From the NCBI RefSeq assembly GCF_011193355.1, contig NZ_CP049780.1, forward strand, positions 114,464 to 178,463: a stretch of 64,000 nt of DNA, in the 5' to 3' direction. Below, one piece after another: positions 33,767-42,337 of the stretch. The position numbers were made by a program, and so were the translations under genes. Every line of letters starts with the position of its first letter. The first letter of the stretch is position 1. The notes below the pieces were generated by a model. It ran no database searches, was not told where the DNA came from, and saw only the letters and a list, made by a program, of their open reading frames with translations. This stretch comes from Streptomyces sp. JB150 (GTDB lineage Bacteria; Actinomycetota; Actinomycetes; Streptomycetales; Streptomycetaceae).

Positions 33767-35389
33767 CTATGCGGTGGGGGTGTCGGAGCCGGACTCTTGC
33801 GCCGGGGGCGGTGCGGGGTTCGGGCCGCCGTCGGGTCCGGGGCGGGGGGCCTCCCCGCGCACCGCCTGGCGGAAGCTCGTGAACCTGGCGGTCCGGGTCC
33901 GGATGTCGGTGGGCGCGGCGCTCGTCCGGTCCGGCTGGGACGACTGCCCCGGCCGGGTGAGCTGGGTCCGGGACCGCTCGGCCGCGGCGAGGGTGTGGCC
34001 ACGGCGGCGCCGGGGCAGGCCGCCGGCCGTGGTGTGCGATGCCGCCGACCGGTCGGGGTCCGCCGCGGTGGCCCCGGCGCCGGAAGCGTCCGTGCCGCCG
34101 GTGGTACGTACGCCCCCGGGCGCCGCATCCTGCTCCGGCCCCGCGGAGGCCGTGGAAGCCGGGGAGGCGGCGGGCGCGCCCGACGCGGCGCCCCGCGACG
34201 CGGGCAGGGCCGCGCGCGACGCGGTCCTCTCGGACGCGGACGCGGCAGTATCCGACGCGGACCCGGCCGCGCCCTCCGTCGCCGACGGCCGCGTGTCGGC
34301 GACGGTCAGGATCTCCTGCGGGAGCAGCACGAGCACGCCCGTGCCGCCGCGGGCCGACGGCCGGAAGGACACCTTCAGACCATGCTTGCGGGAGAGCCGG
34401 CCCACGACCGCCAGTCCCAGCCGGGTGCCGGTCAGACCGCCGAGTCCGGTGATGTCGCCGGAGACGGCCCGTTCGGCCCGCCGCAGCTGGACATCGCTCA
34501 TCACGAGCCCGCTGTCCTCCACGGAGACGAGCACACCGGCCGGTACCTCCTCCACGTACACGTGGACCTCGGACGTCGGCGGGGAGAAGTTCGTGGCGTT
34601 GTCGAGGAGTTCGGCCAGGACGTGCATCACGCCCTCGGCGGCGTGTCCGGCGACCGCCGTCTCGCTCGTGGAGTGGACGCGCACCCGCCGGTAGCCGCCG
34701 ATCCGGCCCATGGCGCCCCGCAGGATCGACTCCATGGGGATGGGGCGGGCCCAGCGCCGTCCCGAGCGGGCCCCGGAGAGGACGGCGATGGAGTCGGCGA
34801 CGCGGCCGGCCTGGGCGGTGCGGTGGTCGAGGTGGAGCAGGTCGTCCAGGACCTCTTCGTCGCTGTGCTTCTCCTCCATGGCGCGCAGGTCGGCGAGGAT
34901 GCCGTTGGCCAGGGCCTGCAGCCGCGCGGCGGCGTTGGCGGTGGCGGAGATCGCCGTGGCCCGCTCGGTCTCCGCCTGGCGGACCCGCTCGGCCAGGCGG
35001 GCGTTGTCGCCGCGGAGGTGTTCGAGGTCGTCGGCCAGGACGTGCCGTTCCCGCTCCGCCTCCTGGGCGAGGCGCTCCAGTTCGCGGGCGAACTCCGCCT
35101 GCATGCGGGTCTTGTCCTGGAGCAGCCGCCCGATGTCGCCGCCGGCGTCGTCCAGTTTGCCGCGCAGCACGCGGCTGGTGATGCGGTACCGGGCGGCGAC
35201 GGCCACGGCGGCGCCCAGCAGCACGGCGAGCGTCCCCCCGCCGGAGGCGAACAGCAGGCGCGCGTCCGGCGGGACGATCGTCACCGCGGTACCGGCCACG
35301 AGCGTCATGGTCGGCACGGCGGCGGCCAGGGCGGGCGGCAGCACCGTACGGAGGCCGGAACGTTCACCCGGCGGACTGGGCGCAGTCAT
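33767..35389 (-). CDS. cvnA: Conservon sensor-kinase-like protein CvnA
   Basis: Histidine-kinase-like membrane protein, 540 aa. Two hydrophobic segments (~residues 20-40 and 48-68) are followed by a coiled coil (~75-145), an H-box-like region with H189 in LHLDHRTAQAG, and an HATPase_c domain with N-box ELLDNATNF (N264) and GLAVVGRLSRKHG. The last ~190 residues are a low-complexity Ala/Ser/Pro tail. CvnA is the sensor of the conservon; no cognate response regulator is encoded. It is the first gene of the operon, separated from cvnB by 150 bp containing GGGTCTTGA-like repeats. Confidence 0.92.
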   Translation of the reverse strand: MTAPSPPGERSGLRTVLPPALAAAVPTMTLVAGTAVTIVPPDARLLFASGGGTLAVLLGAAVAVAARYRITSRVLRGKLDDAGGDIGRLLQDKTRMQAEFARELERLAQEAERERHVLADDLEHLRGDNARLAERVRQAETERATAISATANAAARLQALANGILADLRAMEEKHSDEEVLDDLLHLDHRTAQAGRVADSIAVLSGARSGRRWARPIPMESILRGAMGRIGGYRRVRVHSTSETAVAGHAAEGVMHVLAELLDNATNFSPPTSEVHVYVEEVPAGVLVSVEDSGLVMSDVQLRRAERAVSGDITGLGGLTGTRLGLAVVGRLSRKHGLKVSFRPSARGGTGVLVLLPQEILTVADTRPSATEGAAGSASDTAASASERTASRAALPASRGAASGAPAASPASTASAGPEQDAAPGGVRTTGGTDASGAGATAADPDRSAASHTTAGGLPRRRRGHTLAAAERSRTQLTRPGQSSQPDRTSAAPTDIRTRTARFTSFRQAVRGEAPRPGPDGGPNPAPPPAQESGSDTPTA

Positions 35390-35581
35390 GAAGAGCGATC
35401 CTCGACCGTGGCCCAGCCGGGATCGGCGGCGGGCTGCCGACCGGTCGTCAACTGGTTACCACTGTGCATGAGTTGGTGACAGAGGCCGTAAGGATTCTGT
35501 GTGGTTGCGATCACTTGTGTCAATCGGCGCCCGCAACCGAGATCATTTCTTCGGGAAGACCCCGTTTTTCCCAGCACGGCC

Positions 35582-35620
35582 GGCCCTTGCCCCTCACGGC
35601 AGCCGTGAGGGGCAAGGGCC
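35582..35620. terminator. Long perfect hairpin terminator upstream of cvnA
   Basis: An 18-bp perfect stem (GGCCCTTGCCCCTCACGG and its complement) with a CAG loop lies 43 bp downstream of the stop of the ThuA-ricin-B gene on the minus strand. It should end that transcript before the conservon promoter region. Confidence 0.88.
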
Positions 35621-35662
35621 TTGTCCGTCCGCGGCGGGACGGGGCGTGTGGGGAACGTCAGG

Positions 35663-37468
35663 TCAGGGCAGGGTCCACTTCTGGTTGGGTCCGGTGTGGC
35701 AGGTCCACAGATGGACCGCCGTCCCGTCGTTCCACGTACCGCCCGACGCGTCCAGGCACTTGCCCGACTGCGGATTGCGCACCGTACCGTCGGACTGCGC
35801 CGCCCACTTCTGCGCACCCGTCCCGTTGCACGACCACAGCTGGATCCGCGTACCGTCCGCACTGCCCCCGCCGGAGACGTCCAGGCACTTGCCCAGCGCC
35901 TTCAGCGAGCCGTCACCACCGACCGTCCACCGCTGCGCGGCCGACCCGTTGCACGTCCACACCTGCACCTTCGTCCCGTCGGCCGACTGCCCGCCGTCCA
36001 CGTCCAGACACTTGCCGTTCACCCCCTTCACCTCGCCCGTGCGGGGCGCGGGCTCCTGGCCGCCGCCGCCCTGTCTGACGCGGATGCTGCGGAAGGACAC
36101 CTCGTCACCGTCGCCGTGGTTCTGGATGCCGATGTGGCCCTGTGCGAGGCTGCGTGCCGGGTCGGTGTTGGTGAAGTCGTTGATCTTGCGGCCGTTGAGG
36201 AAGACCTCCAGGCGTTCGCCGGTGACGCGCAGCTCGTAGGTGTTCCACTCCCCCGGCGGGTTCAGCGCGGCGTCGCGCGCGGTGATGTCGGCGGACTTGA
36301 AGCCGTAGACGGCGCCCGTGGTGCGGTCGGCCGCGTCGGTGGCGTCGATCTGGATCTCGTAGCCGTTGCTCACCGCGGACCACGGGTCGTCGGAGGCCGG
36401 GAAGCCGAGGAAGACCCCGGAGTTGTCGTCGCCGGCCGCCTTCCAGTCGAGTTTGACGGAGTAGTCCCCGGTGAACTCCTTCGCGGAGTACCAGAGCAAG
36501 CCCAGCCCGCCGTGGGAGGTGAGGCTGCCGTCGGCGAGGGTGAACCCGCCGGGACCGGCCTGTTTCCAGCCGGTGGTGGAGGAGCCGTCGAACAGGGACG
36601 TGTAGCCGGTCTCGGGACGGCAGTCGGCGTCGGTCATGCCGGCCGCCCAGCGGATGCCGCCGAGGAGGTGCCGGCGGAAGGCGGGCTCGGTGTACGACTC
36701 GTCGGTGTGGCCGCCGCCGGTGTAGAAGGCCCGGCCGCCCTGGTAGTCCTTGCACCAGGCGATCGGGTGGTCGCCGGACATGTTCCCGCCCGAGTAGCTG
36801 GACTCGTCGAGCGAGGCGAGTACGTGGGCGCTGGTGCGCGGGTTGGTGCGGTAGTTGTACCACTCGTCGGTGCGCTGCCAGGTGCCGCCCAGGTGGGCGG
36901 TGGCGTCGTGCGCCCGGTCCTCCACCTTGACGGTGGCGGACTGGATGGCCGGGTGCGAGTGGAAGAGCGCCCCGGCGAGGCCCTCGTAGAAGGGCCAGTC
37001 GTACTCGGTGTCGGCGGCGGCGTGGATGCCGACGTATCCGCCGCCGCCCTGGATGTACTGCTCGAAGGCCGTCTGCTGGGCGGCGTTGAGCACGTCGCCC
37101 GTCGTCGACAGGAAGACGACCGCCTTGTACTGGGCGAGGTTGCCGGTCGTGAAGGCCTGCGCGTCCTCGGTGGCGTCGACGGTGAAGTTGTTGGCCGTGC
37201 CCAGGCCGCGCAGGGCCGCGATGCCGTCGTCGATCGAGGAGTGCCGGAAGCCCGCCGTCTTGGAGAAGACGAGGATCTTGTACGCCGGGTCGGCGGCCGC
37301 GCGGTGCTCCGCGGTGACGGTGCCGGAGGGGCTGCCGGTCCCGGGCTGGGCCGCGGCCTGCGGGGTCAGGCAGAGCACGGCGGCGGCGAACAGGCCGAGG
37401 GCCGCTTTCAGGGGTGTGCGCGGTGCGAGGCGCGCACGGGGTGTACGGGTGGTCCGGGTGGTACGCAT
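35663..37468 (-). CDS. Secreted ThuA - DUF1080 - ricin-B lectin protein
   Basis: Exported three-domain protein, 601 aa. A Sec signal (to ~residue 40) precedes a ThuA-like domain (~55-295; ILVFSKTAGFRHSSIDDGIAAL, GGGYVGIHAA, GGHTDESY). A DUF1080/3-keto-disaccharide-hydrolase-type beta-jellyroll follows (~305-470; LFDGSSTTGWKQ, DYSVKLDWK, SNGYEIQID). Last comes a ricin-B trefoil (~480-601; three GKCLDV-type repeats and QxW motifs). Proteins with ThuA and DUF1080 act on modified disaccharides; ricin-B binds the carbohydrate. A strong GAAAGGAGG site precedes ATG 37468. It is probably in an operon with the upstream gene. Longer upstream frames run into the previous gene's ricin-B module. Confidence 0.9.
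   Translation of the reverse strand: MRTTRTTRTPRARLAPRTPLKAALGLFAAAVLCLTPQAAAQPGTGSPSGTVTAEHRAAADPAYKILVFSKTAGFRHSSIDDGIAALRGLGTANNFTVDATEDAQAFTTGNLAQYKAVVFLSTTGDVLNAAQQTAFEQYIQGGGGYVGIHAAADTEYDWPFYEGLAGALFHSHPAIQSATVKVEDRAHDATAHLGGTWQRTDEWYNYRTNPRTSAHVLASLDESSYSGGNMSGDHPIAWCKDYQGGRAFYTGGGHTDESYTEPAFRRHLLGGIRWAAGMTDADCRPETGYTSLFDGSSTTGWKQAGPGGFTLADGSLTSHGGLGLLWYSAKEFTGDYSVKLDWKAAGDDNSGVFLGFPASDDPWSAVSNGYEIQIDATDAADRTTGAVYGFKSADITARDAALNPPGEWNTYELRVTGERLEVFLNGRKINDFTNTDPARSLAQGHIGIQNHGDGDEVSFRSIRVRQGGGGQEPAPRTGEVKGVNGKCLDVDGGQSADGTKVQVWTCNGSAAQRWTVGGDGSLKALGKCLDVSGGGSADGTRIQLWSCNGTGAQKWAAQSDGTVRNPQSGKCLDASGGTWNDGTAVHLWTCHTGPNQKWTLP
35667..36037. repeat. Copy 1 of a 371-bp near-identical ricin-B module
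   Basis: This block at the 3' end of the ThuA gene matches 37489-37859 (offset 1822) over 371 bp with a single difference, G at 35879 against A at 37701. The change is synonymous (GAC/GAT in the CLDVSGG block). Identity stops abruptly at both ends. Confidence 0.97.
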
Positions 37469-37484
37469 CAGGGTCGCCTCCTTT

Positions 37485-40337
37485 CTACGGCAGGGTCCAC
37501 TTCTGGTTGGGTCCGGTGTGGCAGGTCCACAGATGGACCGCCGTCCCGTCGTTCCACGTACCGCCCGACGCGTCCAGGCACTTGCCCGACTGCGGATTGC
37601 GCACCGTACCGTCGGACTGCGCCGCCCACTTCTGCGCACCCGTCCCGTTGCACGACCACAGCTGGATCCGCGTACCGTCCGCACTGCCCCCGCCGGAGAC
37701 ATCCAGGCACTTGCCCAGCGCCTTCAGCGAGCCGTCACCACCGACCGTCCACCGCTGCGCGGCCGACCCGTTGCACGTCCACACCTGCACCTTCGTCCCG
37801 TCGGCCGACTGCCCGCCGTCCACGTCCAGACACTTGCCGTTCACCCCCTTCACCTCGCCGGAGCGGGTTCCGCCGCCGGAGGTGGTGAAGGAGAACTCGT
37901 CGACGTCGAACAGTGAGCCGCTGCCCCCCTTGAAGACGAGGTGCAGGGTCGTCGAGCCGCCGGGCTGGTTGGCCAGGTCGGCCGACACGTCCTGGAAGGT
38001 CTCCCAGCCGCCGGTCACCGGTACGGTCGCGGTGCCGAGCAGGGTGCCGGCCGGCGATCCGGCGCGTACCTCGATGGTGCCGCCGACGCCCGCGGAGGAG
38101 ACCCGGGCGGTGAACCGGGTGGCGTTGTCGAGGGCGTACGGCGTGAAGGAGATCCAGTCGCCGTTGTCGATGTGGCCGACGGTCCGGCCGCCGTGCGCGG
38201 GGGTGTGGGTGACGACCTGGACGCCGGCGGAGCCGCCGTAGTGCTCGGCCTGCCGGTGGCTGGGCTGGGTGATGTGCTGGTCGTGCGTGGTCAGCGCGGG
38301 CTGGCCGTTCGCGCCCTTGTCGGTGTACTCGGCGTCGATGACGCCGAAGATGTTGGCGTTGGGGTCGTGCTCGCCGTCCGCCAGGGTCTGGAGGGTGCCC
38401 TCGCAGCCGGTGGTGGAGGTCTGCGGGTGGCCGTGGCTGTCGTGTCCGACGATGAAGGTGACCTTCACCTTGGAGCAGTCGACCGTGCCGTCCTCGGGGT
38501 CGGTGACCGTCACCTTGAAGGGGATGGCGGCGCCGAAGTCGTAGATCCGTCCGTCCACGGGCAGGTCGAGCCTGACGGTGGGGGCGGTGTTGCCGACGGT
38601 GATCTGCACCGAGGCCGTCGCGGACTTGCCGGTCGGGTCGGTGACCTTCAGGGTGGCCGTGTACCGGCCGTTGGCGGTGTAGGTGTGCGTGGGGTTGGCG
38701 GCGGTGGAGGTGGTGCCGTCGCCGAAGGTCCACGCGTAGCCGAGGGCGCCGCCGTCGGGGTCGGAGCTGCCGGCCGAGGAGAACGCGACGGTCAGGGGCG
38801 CCTTCCCGGAGGTGACGTCGGCCTTGGCCTGCGCGAGCGGCGCGAGACCGCCGGTGACGTGCTCGATGCGGTACAGGGCGGAGTTCTCGTCGCCGCTGAA
38901 GTAGCCGGTGCCGTAGTCGAGGACGTACAGGGCGCCGTCCGGGCCGAAGGCCATGTCCATCACCTGGGTGCCGCTCCAGGGGAAGGAGTTGATGGACTGC
39001 ACCGTGCCGTCGCCGCCGGACTCGATCCGCTTGATCCAGCGGCGGCCGAACTCGCCGGCGAAGAAGTCGCCGTCGAACTCCTGCGGGAACTTCACCTCGG
39101 AGGACGAGGCGGCGTCGTAGCGGTAGACCGGGCCGCCCATCGGGGACTCCGACCCGGAGCCGAACTCGGGGACGGACCCGCCGTCGTACGGGATCCAGGC
39201 GGGCTGCGCGGGAGGCAGGTCGGTCAGGCCGGTGTTGCGGGGCGACGTGTTCTTCGGGGCCGCGCAGCTGAACGCGGACCCCGAGGCGCCGGTGGCGAAG
39301 TCGTAGTCGACGTAGGCGTCGTTGTCGCCCGTGCAGTACGGCCAGCCGTAGTTGCCCGCCTTGGTGATCCGGTTGAACTCCACCTGCCCGGCCGGTCCGC
39401 GGGTGGGGCTCGCGACACCGGAGTCGGGTCCGTAGTCACCGAGGTAGACGATGCCCGTGGCCTTGTCGACGCTCATCCGGAACGGGTTGCGGAAGCCCAT
39501 GGCGTAGATCTCGGGGCGGGTCTTCGCGGTGCCCGGCGGGAAGAGGTTGCCGCTCGGGATCGAGTACGACCCGTCGGCGTTGACCTTGATCCGCAGGACC
39601 TTGCCGCGCAGGTCGTTGGTGTTGCCCGAGGAACGCTGGGCGTCGAAGGCGGGGTTGCGGCTCGCGCGCTCGTCGATCGGGGTGAAGCCGTCCGAGGCGA
39701 ACGGGTTGGTGTCGTCGCCGGTGGACAGGTACAGGTTGCCGGCCGCGTCGAAGTCGATGTCGCCGCCGACGTGGCAGCAGGTGCCCCGTGAGGCGGGCAC
39801 GTCGAGGATCTTCTTCTCGCTGGCGAGGTCCAGGGTGCCGTCGGTCTTCAGGACGAACCGGGACAGCCGGTTGACCCCGTCGAAGGGGGCGAAGTCGGCG
39901 GCGGTGCCGTCGGCCGGGGCGTCACCGCCGGGCGTGCTGAGCTTCGGCGCGTAGTAGAGGTACACGTACCGGTTGGACGAGAAGCCGGGGTCCACGGCGA
40001 CGCCTTGCAGGCCTTCCTCGTCGTGGCTGTAGACGTCGAGCTTGCCCGCGACGCTGGTGGTCCCGGCGGCGTTGGTCAGCCGGAGGGTGCCGTCCCGCGA
40101 GGTGTGCAGGACCGAGCGGTCCGGCAGTACGGCCAGGGTCATGGGTTCGCCGGTCTCGGCCACGCCCTTGGCGAGCGTGACCTGCTGGAACTCCGGAGCG
40201 GCGGGCGCCTCGGCCCGCCCGGCCGGGGCCGCGGGCGCGGCGGTCGCGGGGGACGCCGGAAGGAGGAAGCCGAGGGCGCAGGCCACGGCGGTCAGTAAGG
40301 GGCGGACACGTCTGTGTCCATACGGTCTCGTGCGCAC
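37485..40337 (-). CDS. Secreted sorbosone-dehydrogenase-like - PKD - CBM6 - ricin-B protein
   Basis: Exported multidomain protein, 950 aa. After a Sec signal (~1-33) comes a glucose/sorbosone-dehydrogenase-type beta-propeller (~55-500; HVGGDIDFDAAGNLYLSTGD, RGKVLRI, AMGFRNPFRM, GPDGALYVLDYG), which in this family usually binds PQQ or a metal. Then follow a PKD domain (~510-590; SSDPDGGALGYAWTFGDG, HTYTANG), a CBM6-like module (~690-820) and a ricin-B trefoil (~830-950). Start is GTG 40337 with GGGAG upstream. Codon 14 (40296-40298) is TTA, suggesting bldA control. It is followed 16 bp later by the ThuA gene, so both probably act on one extracellular sugar substrate. Confidence 0.88.
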   Translation of the reverse strand: MRTRPYGHRRVRPLLTAVACALGFLLPASPATAAPAAPAGRAEAPAAPEFQQVTLAKGVAETGEPMTLAVLPDRSVLHTSRDGTLRLTNAAGTTSVAGKLDVYSHDEEGLQGVAVDPGFSSNRYVYLYYAPKLSTPGGDAPADGTAADFAPFDGVNRLSRFVLKTDGTLDLASEKKILDVPASRGTCCHVGGDIDFDAAGNLYLSTGDDTNPFASDGFTPIDERASRNPAFDAQRSSGNTNDLRGKVLRIKVNADGSYSIPSGNLFPPGTAKTRPEIYAMGFRNPFRMSVDKATGIVYLGDYGPDSGVASPTRGPAGQVEFNRITKAGNYGWPYCTGDNDAYVDYDFATGASGSAFSCAAPKNTSPRNTGLTDLPPAQPAWIPYDGGSVPEFGSGSESPMGGPVYRYDAASSSEVKFPQEFDGDFFAGEFGRRWIKRIESGGDGTVQSINSFPWSGTQVMDMAFGPDGALYVLDYGTGYFSGDENSALYRIEHVTGGLAPLAQAKADVTSGKAPLTVAFSSAGSSDPDGGALGYAWTFGDGTTSTAANPTHTYTANGRYTATLKVTDPTGKSATASVQITVGNTAPTVRLDLPVDGRIYDFGAAIPFKVTVTDPEDGTVDCSKVKVTFIVGHDSHGHPQTSTTGCEGTLQTLADGEHDPNANIFGVIDAEYTDKGANGQPALTTHDQHITQPSHRQAEHYGGSAGVQVVTHTPAHGGRTVGHIDNGDWISFTPYALDNATRFTARVSSAGVGGTIEVRAGSPAGTLLGTATVPVTGGWETFQDVSADLANQPGGSTTLHLVFKGGSGSLFDVDEFSFTTSGGGTRSGEVKGVNGKCLDVDGGQSADGTKVQVWTCNGSAAQRWTVGGDGSLKALGKCLDVSGGGSADGTRIQLWSCNGTGAQKWAAQSDGTVRNPQSGKCLDASGGTWNDGTAVHLWTCHTGPNQKWTLP
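37489..37859. repeat. Copy 2 of the 371-bp near-identical ricin-B module
   Basis: Partner of 35667-36037, at the 3' end of the sorbosone-dehydrogenase-like gene. The two stop codons differ (TAG here, TGA in copy 1), as do the linkers just outside the block, so the identity covers only the lectin module. Confidence 0.97.
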
Positions 40338-40484
40338 AGAGGTCTCCCGATGTGGGGTGGGATGACGGCAGGCCTCAGCGGACTGCCAAGACGTTCATGG
40401 GCCTGTTCACAGGCGCGCGCCGTCGCGCCGTCGAGACCGGCCGACGCTCTATGACCGGTTCATTTCAAGGAAGTTAGCGGGCTT

Positions 40485-40510
40485 CGTCGAACGGCGTAAC
40501 CCGTTCGACG
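40485..40510. promoter_or_regulatory. 10-bp perfect inverted repeat upstream of the sugar-protein operon
   Basis: CGTCGAACGG and CCGTTCGACG flank a CGTAAC spacer, about 150 bp upstream of GTG 40337 and 95 bp downstream of the next gene's stop (both genes minus strand). It could be an operator for the operon or a weak terminator of the preceding gene. There is no T-run on the minus strand. Confidence 0.5.
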
Positions 40511-40604
40511 CAAGTTCCCGATACTTTTTCCACGACAGAGACAAAGTGGTGAAGCATCGCGGGGCGTCGCACCGCGCGGGGGTGTGACGCCCCGCCGGCC
40601 CGTC

Positions 40605-41621
40605 TCAGGAGGCCGGGGGCAGGGGAGCGAGCACGACGATGTCGTCCTCGTGGAGGCTGGCGGCGACCACCGTGCCGTCGTGCTCGGCGACGCTGGTCAC
40701 GAAGCCGTACGCGCAGTCGTCCGACCGCAGGTCGTGGACGATCCGGCCGTCGAGGTCGAAGGCCATGACCCACGCGAGGGACGCGGGCCCGGGGCGCACG
40801 GCCCGCGGCAGGTTCCACAGCAGGGTCCGCCACAGACCCGGCCGGGGCAGCAGGCTGTCCAGCAGGGCGTTGCGGGGAGCGGCGAGCGACACCCAGACGA
40901 GTCCGCCGGTGCCGAGGCTCATGTTGTCGGGCAGGCCGGCCAGGTTCTCGGCGAACGGCTCGACCGTCCCGGCTCGGGGGCCGGTGAGCCAGTAGCGGCA
41001 CACCCGGTATCCGGCGGTCTCGGCGACGAGCAGATGTGAGGCGTCCGGAACGAGCACCAGTCCGTTCGCGAACTTGAGGTCGTCGAGCAGCACCGTGACG
41101 GTGCCGTCGGTGTCCCGGCGGACGAGCATCCCGGTGCAGGAGTGTTCGAGGATGTCGCCGAGGTAGTGGTCGAGGTCCCAGCGGCGGGTGGAGACGGTGA
41201 ACCAGATGGTCCCGTCGGGGCCTCGCACCACGTTGCCGGCGAAGGTGAGCGGGCGGCCCGCGAGGGAGTCGACGAGGGTGTGGACCGATCCGTCTGCGCC
41301 GACGCGCAGCAGTCCCCGGTCGTGGTCGCAGACCAGGACGCCGCCGTCGGGGCAGGGTTCCAGCCCCAGTGGCCGGCCCCCGGTGCCGGCCAGCACGGTA
41401 CGGGCGCCGGTGGTCGGGTTCATGCGCACCACGCTGCCGTCACCGAGACCGGTGAGCAGGGCGCCCCGGCGGTCGAAGACGACGTCCTCGGGGCCATGGC
41501 CACCGGTCGGCAGGCGACGGGCCACCACGAACCGGCGGGTGGCGTGGGTGCGGCCCTGGTCGGCCGGGGCAGGGGGCGGGGTCCAGCGGCGAGGTGAGAT
41601 CAGGCGGCGGGTCGAGGTCAC
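40605..41621 (-). CDS. Strictosidine-synthase/SMP-30-like beta-propeller protein
   Basis: Six-bladed-propeller protein, 338 aa. GPEDVVFDRRGALLTGLGDG, GNVVRGPDGTIWFTVST and FANGLVLVPDASHLLVAETAGYR are the strictosidine synthase/SMP-30 signatures. Bacterial members are lactonase- or hydrolase-like, with largely unknown substrates. The GTG at 41621 follows a GGGAG site; the longer frame starting at 41684 adds an Arg-rich tract without a better ribosome site. No signal peptide is evident. It lies upstream of, and on the same strand as, the sugar-related genes but is separated from them by 267 bp. Confidence 0.82.
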   Translation of the reverse strand: MTSTRRLISPRRWTPPPAPADQGRTHATRRFVVARRLPTGGHGPEDVVFDRRGALLTGLGDGSVVRMNPTTGARTVLAGTGGRPLGLEPCPDGGVLVCDHDRGLLRVGADGSVHTLVDSLAGRPLTFAGNVVRGPDGTIWFTVSTRRWDLDHYLGDILEHSCTGMLVRRDTDGTVTVLLDDLKFANGLVLVPDASHLLVAETAGYRVCRYWLTGPRAGTVEPFAENLAGLPDNMSLGTGGLVWVSLAAPRNALLDSLLPRPGLWRTLLWNLPRAVRPGPASLAWVMAFDLDGRIVHDLRSDDCAYGFVTSVAEHDGTVVAASLHEDDIVVLAPLPPAS

Positions 41622-41804
41622 GGCGGGCTCCCTGCTCGGGCGTCGGGGCGATGGACGGGGCCGGCGCCGCACCGCCACGTCCACGCGGTGCGCGCCGGCC
41701 GCGCGCTCACCACTCCCCTACCCGCGGTCGGCGCGCAGTGACGCGGCGTCCGGTCAGTTCAGCGGGCGGCCTTGTGCGGTATGCCGGGTCTCCGGCCGCA
41801 CGGA

Positions 41805-42020
41805 CTACTCATCGGCTCCGCCCCCGATGGCCCGGTACAGGGCGGTCAGAGCCGCGCACACTCCCACGCTGCCCCCGAACGTGGAACCGGCGCGCTGGAA
41901 GACATCGGGCCAGTTGGCTCCCGCGGACCGCGTTCCCCAGGCGACGGCCAGGGCGACCAGGGCGGACAACACCACCACGAGACCGGTCGCCAGCAAACGG
42001 ACCACCCTTGCGTTACCCAT
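41805..42020 (-). CDS. Small predicted membrane protein (71 aa)
   Basis: Short protein with one strong hydrophobic segment (~residues 7-28, ARVVRLLATGLVVVLSALVA) and a second weaker one (~45-63). A good ribosome site (GAGGGG, 6 bp before ATG 42020) and GC-biased third positions support it as a gene. I recognise no family. It is divergent from the DUF6882-like gene and not obviously linked to the lactonase-like gene downstream. Confidence 0.6.
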   Translation of the reverse strand: MGNARVVRLLATGLVVVLSALVALAVAWGTRSAGANWPDVFQRAGSTFGGSVGVCAALTALYRAIGGGADE

Positions 42021-42333
42021 CTTTCACCCCTCTACCGCTCGGCTACCCACTCCCTTGGAAAGGTGATCTGCATCCGATGGAAACAACGACTAAATTCCGG
42101 ACAGAATATCAATTCCACCCAAAACTCCGCGATGGAACACGTACGATCACGCCCCTTTATGATCCGGCCAAGGCAAAGGCCCTCCGGTCGAAAACCGGGG
42201 GAGTTCCCTTTTTCTCAGGCCCGTGTGTGCCGTGCGGCTGGAACCGCGGGGTGCCGTGCGGGAGTCATCAGGGCGTACGCAGCGGGGCCGCTCGATCGCG
42301 GAGGCCCGCCCGACCGACTACCGGAAAGCGTTC
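42021..42333. other. AT-richer intergenic segment of unusual composition
   Basis: This 313-bp gap between divergent genes is visibly poorer in GC than its flanks, especially 42060-42220, where A-runs and T-runs occur. One small ORF opens here (see 42077-42337). It also must carry the promoter for the DUF6882-like gene. Confidence 0.6.
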
Positions 42334-42337
42334 ATGA
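42077..42337 (+). CDS. Possible small ORF of atypical codon use (86 aa)
   Basis: ATG 42077 follows a GGAAAGGTGA-like site, and the frame stays open for 86 codons, ending in a TGA that overlaps the ATG of the next gene (ATGA), as coupled genes do. The predicted protein starts METTTKFRTEYQFHPKLRDG and contains a Cys-rich stretch (GPCVPCGWNRGVPCG). However, its third codon positions show no GC preference, unlike all neighbours. It could be a laterally acquired small gene, a remnant of one, or chance. No family recognised. Confidence 0.3.
   Translation: METTTKFRTEYQFHPKLRDGTRTITPLYDPAKAKALRSKTGGVPFFSGPCVPCGWNRGVPCGSHQGVRSGAARSRRPARPTTGKRS

Noticed and set aside
35386..37702. Long minus-strand starts that fuse the ThuA gene to sequence upstream of 37468
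   Set aside because: The extension is an out-of-frame reading of the preceding gene's ricin-B module; the ATG at 37468 has a strong ribosome site and a signal peptide.
42077..42337. Lanthipeptide or other RiPP precursor from the Cys-rich small ORF
   Set aside because: No maturation enzyme (LanB/C/M, YcaO, radical SAM) is nearby, and the ORF's codon use is not typical, so a RiPP call is unsupported.
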